From Atrina japonica (taxonomy: Eukaryota; Mollusca; Bivalvia; Pterioida; Pinnidae), in assembly GCA_030159075.1 (NCBI GenBank), contig BROG01000551.1:248001-312000 (forward strand): a stretch of DNA of 64,000 nt, in the 5' to 3' direction. A program made the translations under genes and the position numbers. The first letter of the stretch is position 1; every line of letters starts with the position of its first letter. Of the stretch, positions 60,801 to 64,000 are shown in pieces. The notes beneath the pieces are model-generated. The model had not been told where the DNA came from and searched no databases. It worked only from the letters and a program-made list of their open reading frames with translations.

Positions 60801-63155
60801 AAACAAAACAAAGGGTGAAAAAGGCTGAAAATTAAACAGGGGCAAAAATGTCCAAAATGGCTGAAAATTAAACAGGGGCAAAAATGTCCAAAAAAGGCCG
60901 AAAATTAAACAGGGGCAAAAATGTCCAAGTATCAGCAATGTACAATATTACAGACCGATGTAATACCATGTATAGTCAAGCCTGTTTTCAGCAGCCACTC
61001 AAGGAAAATTGAAAAAAGTTGCTGCATGAGACAGGTGGCCTTTGGTTCCAGGTTGCCAAAAATCACAATAAAAGTGGTGTATGTGATGCAGTGTATGGCA
61101 ACACATGCACTTACCAATAAATATTCAGAACAATGTGTGAGAGTTTGATATCATTTTATTGTTTACAAAAATCAGTATGTGAATGTGTTTGCCCTTACCA
61201 ATAATTATTTACATAAGATAAAACTGTCATTTTATTGTTTACAAAAATCAGTATGTGAATGTCTTTGCCCTTACCAATAATTATTTACATATAAAAGATA
61301 CAAAAAATCAGTTTGTGAATGTCTGTCATTTTACATGATAAAACTTCAGTTTACAAAAATCAGTATGTGAATGTCTTTGCCCTTACCAATAATTATTTAC
61401 ATAAGATAAAACTGTCATTTTATTGTTTTTAAAAAAAATGGATATTTATTTCGGATTCCTGCCCCTACTTATAGATCAAACATGCTCTCAAAATGGATGC
61501 TGAAACAATTAGGGGCCAAGCATTTTATTGCATATATCCATTGCTGTTGACTGCATTAGGCAGATGGCTGCTGGTTTAGGTATGTGTATAAAGTGATTTT
61601 GATATGGGAGAACACAAAATAGCCGTTGAAGACTTGAGGCTGCTGAAAACAAGTGGCTGTAAAGTCAGGTTTGACTGTATCTAAATGAAGAAGTAGCTGA
61701 AAGTCTTATATGATAATTTTCTTACTTGCAGTCTGTAACAGAGGAGAAATTCTGCATTTTATTCCAGTCAGATTTCCAAATTGGAAACGGGGAATTGATG
61801 TTCCAAGTTTGGGTAGGTATTGTTATTATAATTTGGGAAAATAAATACACAGACATGCAGCTTTTTTCATTTTTCTTAAGTATACTTGGAAAACAACCAA
61901 CTAAAATTCAAGATATGACTTAACAATAACTTTCATGTTACCTAAGTGACTAAGGTGATCTGATTTATGACCATAGTGACTTAGGAATTGGTGACCTATT
62001 AAGCTACCGTAGTGTTACCTGAAATGGCTTGGCGAACTATAATGTTAACATAGTGACCAAGGTGACCTATAATTTTACCATAGTGAATTAGGTGACCTTT
62101 TGTGTTACCATAGTAACTTAGGTGACTTTTTGTGTTACCATAGTGACTTAGGTGACCTTTTTGTGTTACCATAGTGACTTACGTGATCAATAATGTTGCC
62201 ATAATGACTACGCTGAACTATGTTATCATAGTGACTTCTGTGGGTTATTATGTTACCATAGTGACCATGGTGACTTATAAATTACCATAGTGACTAAGGT
62301 GATCTATATTGTTACCACAGCACCTGAGGTGAACTTTATTGCTACCTTAATGAATACGCTGAACTATAATGTTACCATAGTGACCAAGGTGATCAATAAT
62401 GCTACAATAGTGACTATAATGTTACCGTAGTGATTAAGGTGAACTATATTGTTACCTTAATGACTACACTGAACTATAATGTTACCATAGTGACTAAGGT
62501 GACCTATTATGTTACCATAGTAACTTAAGTGATCATTAATGTTACCATAGTGACTAATGTGATCATTAATGTTACCATAGTGACTAATGTGATCTATAAT
62601 GTTACCATAGTGACTTAATTGATCCACTGTATATGTATTTAAATTAGTGCACTCATATTTTAGAGCTTTCAGGGGGGTATTTACTTATTAGTGTAATCTT
62701 GAATTCGCACAATTATTTTCATTAGCTTTGTAGTGTATACAGAATGACAGGATGGAGATATTTTAGTGCTGCCCTTGTATTAGCGCGATGACTTGAGCGT
62801 GAAGGGCGCTAATATTAGAATACCACTAAAATAAGTACATGTACAGTATAATGTTACCATAGTGACTTAGGTGATCTATAATTACCATGCTGACTTATTT
62901 GGCAACCTCTGAGTCAAAGGTTATAAAGATTGTCTGAGACACAGAGGACTGTTACGACCTTTTTGATCTTGTGCTAATTTATTTGTGACACAGGATTTCT
63001 ACAACTCCCAACATTTTTTTTTTTTGCAGTTTGTTTCTTCAATAATATTTCTTTCTTTGCAGACATTGTCGCTGCCAGTTGTGGTTACAGTCCATGGAAA
63101 TCAAGAATGCAATGCCATGGCAACCATTTTATGGGATAATCAATTTAATGAACCT
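21247..63155 (+). CDS. STAT5-like transcription factor, 5' part (14 coding exons)
   Basis: Cytokine/JAK-type signal transducer and transcription factor that dimerises after tyrosine phosphorylation and binds TTCN3GAA sites. Joining 14 exons at GT-AG boundaries gives 668 codons with no stop. They encode a 168-codon N-terminal extension, the STAT N-domain ([33 protein letters not shown]), the four-helix coiled coil, and the start of the DNA-binding domain ([40 protein letters not shown]). [12 protein letters not shown] and the VTEEKF context match STAT5 rather than STAT1/3 from family knowledge. Linker, SH2, the phosphotyrosine and the transactivation end lie beyond the window. Introns are 0.24-16 kb and repeat-rich. 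Confidence 0.93.
21930..23580 (+). repeat. Minisatellite, about 44-bp unit, intron 1
   Basis: Units combine GGTGATCTCCTGAGATAGG and TGGTCTTATGACACTGATA. They are nearly perfect at 22140-22390 and degenerate toward both ends. It begins about 180 bp after the exon 1 donor. Open frames here are repeat artefacts. Confidence 0.95.
24000..24534. mobile_element. Non-autonomous DNA transposon (pogo/Tc-type ends)
   Basis: Inverted ends CATTGGAATCTCGTTA and the complement of TAGTGAGATTCCACTG are flanked by TA. The interior repeats the TATCTCGAAGT word. No transposase frame remains. Class assigned from end sequence and the TA target only. Confidence 0.5.
24535..24995 (+). repeat. Dispersed repeat, copy 1
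   Basis: About 460 bp matching the reverse complement of 46055-46535, including GTAATGTATTTTGAACTGAA and CGTCAGCACTCGCC. No coding content seen. Confidence 0.75.
25040..25680 (+). repeat. Tandemly organised dispersed repeat
   Basis: Contains repeated blocks with GATTTACAGATCAAGTT, CGGATGATTTTGTGCAGAG and CTTTTCTATGCAAT at about 150-190 bp spacing. No gene. Confidence 0.6.
26585..26868 (-). repeat. tRNA-SINE family 1, copy 2
   Basis: An essentially full-length inverted copy: the tail GTTTAACGTCCCACTCGAG is at the left and the tRNA-like head with B-box (GGGACTCGAACTCACGACC, complement) at the right. Confidence 0.9.
28912..29264 (+). repeat. Tandem duplication, about 180-bp unit
   Basis: Two copies (about 28912-29091 and 29092-29264) share AACATATACAATTTCACATG through CAACTCATTGATTCCCTC. 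The second lacks 13-14 bp. Confidence 0.9.
29983..30345. repeat. Inverted arrays of a 16-bp unit
   Basis: About 70 bp of GATAGTCCGACGGTCC repeats (29983-30053) face the inverse unit GGACTATCGGACCGTC at 30203-30258 and 30319-30345. The middle contains a G-rich run (about 30138-30170). Open frames on both strands here are repeat artefacts. Confidence 0.9.
31290..31960 (+). repeat. Dispersed repeat with about 130-bp internal periodicity
   Basis: Successive blocks carry GGGCTTTGATATTTCACATA and CCTTGACTTTTGACC. It looks non-coding. Confidence 0.65.
32440..32890 (+). repeat. Dispersed repeat, about 190-bp unit, block 1
   Basis: Blocks carry GAAATTTGACATGAAGG, CAGAGAGATCGGAATCC and AGGAAGTTTGTTAC. 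The same family is at 33895-34510. Confidence 0.75.
33895..34510 (+). repeat. Dispersed repeat, about 190-bp unit, block 2
   Basis: Three to four degenerate units of the family at 32440-32890. Short open frames in it are repeat-derived. Confidence 0.75.
36405..36690 (+). repeat. tRNA-SINE family 1, copy 3
   Basis: Full-length copy with B-box GAGTTCGAGTCCAG and tail GTGGGACGTTAAACAACAA. Confidence 0.9.
37020..37590 (+). repeat. Dispersed repeat, about 180-bp periodicity
   Basis: Blocks with GCAGAACTCCTAAA, CCTTTTGGGTACTAAGG and TTTCTGGAAACTAGG end in AGCTCCTTGGAGCTCTCTTG. Non-coding. Confidence 0.65.
37771..37916 (+). CDS. STAT exon 2: N-domain
   Basis: Acceptor follows a T run; the donor CATG|GTAAGT splits the W codon. 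Carries PEPASG then [15 protein letters not shown] to LEAQP. The canonical STAT start methionine is at 37789. Confidence 0.93.
37912..39975 (+). repeat. Minisatellite, about 46-bp unit, seeded on the exon 2 donor
   Basis: About 44 units of CCATGGTAAGTGTTAGAAGT plus ACATGTAAGTGTTAGTTACA plus GTATAA run directly from the exon 2 splice donor. Each unit repeats the exon-end/donor sequence CCATG|GTAAGTGTTAGAAG and a second GTAAGT. Confidence 0.95.
40120..40790. repeat. Minisatellite, about 24-bp unit, with an inverted start
   Basis: About 25 units of CCATGGTAAGTGTTAGAAGT plus ATGA, a shorter relative of the neighbouring array. The first part (about 40120-40190) is in reverse orientation and meets the forward array at ATACTTCTATAAGTAT. 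Long frames on both strands are artefacts. Confidence 0.95.
40791..45244 (+). other. STAT intron 2, right part
   Basis: No gene. It holds (AT)n at about 41438-41474 and 44888-44917, a dispersed-repeat fragment near 41700-41960, TCTCGAAGT-type transposon scraps near 41370 and 44540-44690, and a TTAA MITE at 45123-45193. Confidence 0.65.
45123..45193 (-). mobile_element. TTAA-flanked MITE, copy A
   Basis: TTAA at both ends with inner ends AACCCATCTACTCC and the complement of GTTGTATGAG. It shares the GGTCACAGACCAGTCC core type with the other three copies but is the most diverged. Confidence 0.5.
45245..45404 (+). CDS. STAT exon 3: N-domain end, linker to coiled coil
   Basis: Completes the W codon, then [20 protein letters not shown] to [10 protein letters not shown]; donor AAG|GTAAGC, phase 0. 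Confidence 0.93.
45495..45778 (+). repeat. tRNA-SINE family 1, copy 4
   Basis: Full-length, with GTGAGTTCGAGTCCAGC B-box and a decayed tail (GTGGGGTGTTTAACAGCAA). Confidence 0.9.
46055..46535 (-). repeat. Dispersed repeat, copy 2 (inverted)
   Basis: Reverse-complement partner of 24535-24995, 21 kb away in the same gene. Confidence 0.75.
48758..48847 (+). CDS. STAT exon 4
   Basis: 30 codons, [18 protein letters not shown] to HQNEN; matches the STAT region before the coiled coil. Donor AAT|GTATGT. Confidence 0.9.
49500..50860 (+). repeat. Minisatellite, about 44-bp unit, intron 4
   Basis: Units combine AGGTCACTACTTTTCTGTTA and GTAGGTCATTCACTTTCTAT. It ends under 50 bp before the exon 5 acceptor, with many AGGTCA half-sites as a by-product. 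Confidence 0.95.
50908..50991 (+). CDS. STAT exon 5: coiled coil
   Basis: 28 codons, [13 protein letters not shown] to VEELQEKTQ; acceptor ATTTCAG, donor CAG|GTAAAA. Confidence 0.9.
51694..51775 (+). CDS. STAT exon 6: coiled coil
   Basis: [20 protein letters not shown] to IKVN plus one base; acceptor CCTAG, donor ACA|GTAAGT. Matches the TENELKKLQ-type helix of STAT5. Confidence 0.9.
52136..52269 (+). CDS. STAT exon 7: coiled coil
   Basis: [19 protein letters not shown] to [11 protein letters not shown]; acceptor TTTCAG, donor TTC|GTAAGA. Confidence 0.9.
52509..52663 (+). CDS. STAT exon 8: coiled coil
   Basis: [37 protein letters not shown], to LQT; the W codon is split at [17 protein letters not shown] matches the LIQWKRRQQ type of STAT5. 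Confidence 0.93.
52715..52935 (+). repeat. tRNA-SINE family 2, copy 2 (5' truncated)
   Basis: Body and 3' end match 18840-19037 (CCTCCACCAATAAAAACTGG, CTGAAAAATTGTTGAGTGTA). Confidence 0.75.
53380..53640 (+). repeat. Three tandem units of about 90 bp
   Basis: Each has CTGAAATCTGATTGGCTGA, AGGCCAAGTTGA and ATATTCTCAGACTTGAG. Confidence 0.85.
55058..55148 (+). mobile_element. TTAA-flanked MITE, copy B
   Basis: TTAA...TTAA with ends GCCCTTTCAACCCTACAG and GGGGTGAAAGTG, core CTGTCTTAAACAATAGAAAG. Same family as 59703-59794 and 60496-60586. TTAA targets are typical of piggyBac elements. Confidence 0.7.
55168..55329 (+). CDS. STAT exon 9: coiled coil end
   Basis: [20 protein letters not shown] to [10 protein letters not shown]; donor CCAG|GTAATT. 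Confidence 0.93.
55591..55725 (+). CDS. STAT exon 10: DNA-binding domain start
   Basis: [18 protein letters not shown], then [20 protein letters not shown]. Acceptor TTGCAG, donor TCAG|GTACCT. Confidence 0.95.
55738..55998 (+). repeat. Minisatellite, about 36-bp unit, starting at the exon 10 donor
   Basis: About seven units of TTTGGTCACTTTATACTCAA plus GGGTCAACAATTGTCC, starting a dozen bases after the splice donor. Confidence 0.9.
55999..57275 (+). repeat. Minisatellite, about 44-bp unit, with tRNA A-box-like core
   Basis: About 28 units of TGTGGTTTAGTGGTAGAGCT plus CCCCTTTACCTATTGACTGC. GTGGTTTAGTGGTAGA is the 5' head of the SINE that follows at 57255. Some higher-order copies include TTATATTCAAGGGTCAGCAG from the preceding array. 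Confidence 0.93.
57255..57515 (+). repeat. tRNA-SINE family 3
   Basis: The head GGTTTAGTGGTAGAACGTTC and a B-box-like CCAGGGTTATAC lead to a body resembling SINE family 1 (AAAGAACCCTCACT, TGGCACTTCACC, GGTGACATCTTCATAT). Confidence 0.65.
57661..57775 (+). repeat. tRNA-SINE family 1, copy 5 (3' truncated)
   Basis: Head and first part of the body only, ending at GAGACAGTAAAAACA. Confidence 0.85.
58002..58137 (+). CDS. STAT exon 11: DNA-binding domain
   Basis: [40 protein letters not shown]; donor ATG|GTAGGT. Confidence 0.95.
58118..58290 (+). repeat. Tandem copies of the exon 11 end with its donor
   Basis: TATAGAATTTAGAAATATG recurs at about 58190 and 58262, separated by about 70 bp. The second copy keeps GTAGGT; the third has GTCTGT. 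Confidence 0.85.
58300..59030 (+). repeat. Minisatellite, about 48-bp unit, intron 11
   Basis: Units of TTGCACATGCAGCATGCATC and TTATGATCTGTAGCACATAC, self-complementary around GCATGC/GCACATGC. Confidence 0.93.
59263..59536 (+). repeat. tRNA-SINE family 1, copy 6
   Basis: Nearly full-length; ends GTGGGACGTTAGACAACAA plus CAAA tail, 45 bp before exon 12. Confidence 0.9.
59582..59623 (+). CDS. STAT exon 12 (42 bp)
   Basis: 14 codons, [14 protein letters not shown], the most STAT5-like block; donor GAG|GTACAG. Confidence 0.93.
59703..59794 (+). mobile_element. TTAA-flanked MITE, copy C
   Basis: TTAA left, TTAT (decayed) right; ends CCCTTACAGCCCCC and GGGGTGAAGAGG. Confidence 0.65.
60462..60795 (+). 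repeat. tRNA-SINE family 2, copy 3, split by a MITE
   Basis: The head TTGCATAGCCAAGTCATTAG is followed by MITE D, then the family 2 body (CATTATACACTGGTCGCCA, CTGAAAAATTGTTGAGTGTG). Confidence 0.75.
60496..60586 (-). mobile_element. TTAA-flanked MITE, copy D, inside a SINE
   Basis: TTAA at both ends and the inverse of copy B. It interrupts family 2 SINE sequence, so the SINE was there first. Confidence 0.75.
60970..61681. mobile_element. Non-autonomous DNA element with inverted ends
   Basis: The left end TATAGTCAAGCCTGTTTTCA pairs with the right end GTCAGGTTTGACTGTAT. Subterminal GCAGCCACT/AGTGGCTG is also inverted. It contains a roughly 75-bp tandem array at about 61140-61430 (CAGTATGTGAATGTCTTTGC). 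Confidence 0.6.
61732..61812 (+). CDS. STAT exon 13: DNA-binding domain
   Basis: [20 protein letters not shown] to LMFQVW; acceptor TTGCAG, donor TGG|GTAGGT. Confidence 0.95.
61925..62635 (+). repeat. Minisatellite, about 31-bp unit, intron 13
   Basis: Units of ATAATGTTACCATAGTGACT plus AAGGTGATCT, with a stray block at about 62846-62905. Confidence 0.93.
63063..63155 (+). CDS. STAT exon 14: DNA-binding domain
   Basis: [15 protein letters not shown], then [12 protein letters not shown]; donor CCT|GTAAGT. Last exon in the window; the gene continues. Confidence 0.95.
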
Positions 63156-63689
63156 GTAAGTAATATTAATATTAGGATTTACACTGACATTTCTTGAGAA
63201 AAAGGGTCAGTCGGTTTTTTCCAAAGCAGTTGATTATTACGTTTGCTTGTTCTCGATCTTTTGCCACTCATTTTTATCTTTACAACCGTACATCCTTCAG
63301 TTGCTGCTTCTCACAATGCAGAGTCACAGACAAGTGATTTGTGTTCAGGGTCAGTGAATTGTCTGGAAATTAATGAAAATTGGTCAGTGAAAAATGAAAT
63401 TTCAGCAATTTTGGGAAAGTTGAAGAAAATGAAAAAAATTACTGACAAAGGATATATAATGATAAGATTGCGTTTATACTTTTTTATGTTTGTTAATAAA
63501 GCATTGATAGCTGGAAACTGATGAGTTGATTGGTTGGCTGTTAGGGAGGATAAACAACATGATATATACTGTATATGTACTGTTTACTATATATACATGG
63601 ACAGTTGTTACAGCTATGGGACTTTGTACTGCTTAACATTCATGATTGGCTTAGTTATTTTAGGCATAATTTTTCTCAGACACTTCTCT

Positions 63690-63910
63690 TTTTTTTCAGT
63701 CCCTATTTCAGCCTATTGTCAGTCTCTATATCAGTCTACCATCAGTCCCTATTTTAGCCTACATCAGTCCCTATTTCAACCTACCATCATTCCTTTTTCA
63801 GCCTACCATCAGTCCCTACCAGCTTTCCATCAATACTTGTTTCAGTCTTCCATCCATCTCTGTTTCAGCCTTCCATCAGTCTCTATTTCATCCTATTTTA
63901 GCCTTCAATC
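63690..63910 (+). repeat. Minisatellite, about 23-bp unit, intron 14
   Basis: Degenerate copies of CAGTCCCTATTTCAGCCTAC plus CAT, followed by a T run. Confidence 0.85.
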
Positions 63911-64000
63911 CATTCCTTTTTTTTTTTTTGCCACCCAGCATTTACCATTTTGTCTGTCCATCTGTCCATTTCAAACTTGCCAGGACAAAATGACAAACAT

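Overview
The window is eukaryotic. It looks like a bivalve (or close lophotrochozoan) nuclear genome: AT-rich flanks, spliced GT-AG exons, tRNA-headed SINEs ending in A/C-rich tails, many ACATGTA-type simple motifs and very many 20-50 bp minisatellites. Two things carry information: an endogenous Polinton/Maverick-type (adintovirus-like) DNA element at 1942-16362, and the 5' two-thirds of a STAT5-like gene on the + strand from 21247 to beyond the right edge.

Element (14,421 bp). It is bounded by 151-bp terminal inverted repeats (TIRs) starting AGT/ending ACT, flanked by a 5-bp direct repeat GGAGA. It encodes a protein-primed family B DNA polymerase (12419-16097, -), a packaging-type ATPase (3092-3727, -), a double-jelly-roll-type major capsid protein (3761-5045, -), a penton/minor-capsid-like protein (7391-8044, +) and about a dozen small proteins, several with membrane segments. 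I see no integrase and no adenain-like protease. Polymerase, major capsid and at least four other genes carry frameshifts or in-frame stops, so this copy is dead, while ATPase, penton-like and several small genes remain open. The TIRs carry TATA-like runs and TTCN3GAA palindromes, and almost every gene has a TATAAAAA-like run within a few bases of its ATG.

Host gene. Fourteen coding exons give 668 in-frame codons covering the STAT N-domain, coiled coil and part of the DNA-binding domain; linker, SH2 and transactivation parts lie beyond 64000. The first coding exon adds about 170 residues upstream of the canonical STAT start. The introns are loaded with repeats: minisatellites in introns 1, 2, 4, 10, 11, 13 and 14, six copies of one tRNA-SINE family, three of a second, one of a third, and four short TTAA-flanked MITEs. 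The intron 2 minisatellite is built from the exon 2 splice donor itself, and the intron 10 array looks like an amplified SINE head.

Regions 1-1941 and 16368-21246 hold no gene I can support; a CCAAT box and a GAS-like palindrome near 20100-20160 may belong to the STAT promoter. Similarity statements rest on family knowledge, not on a search.
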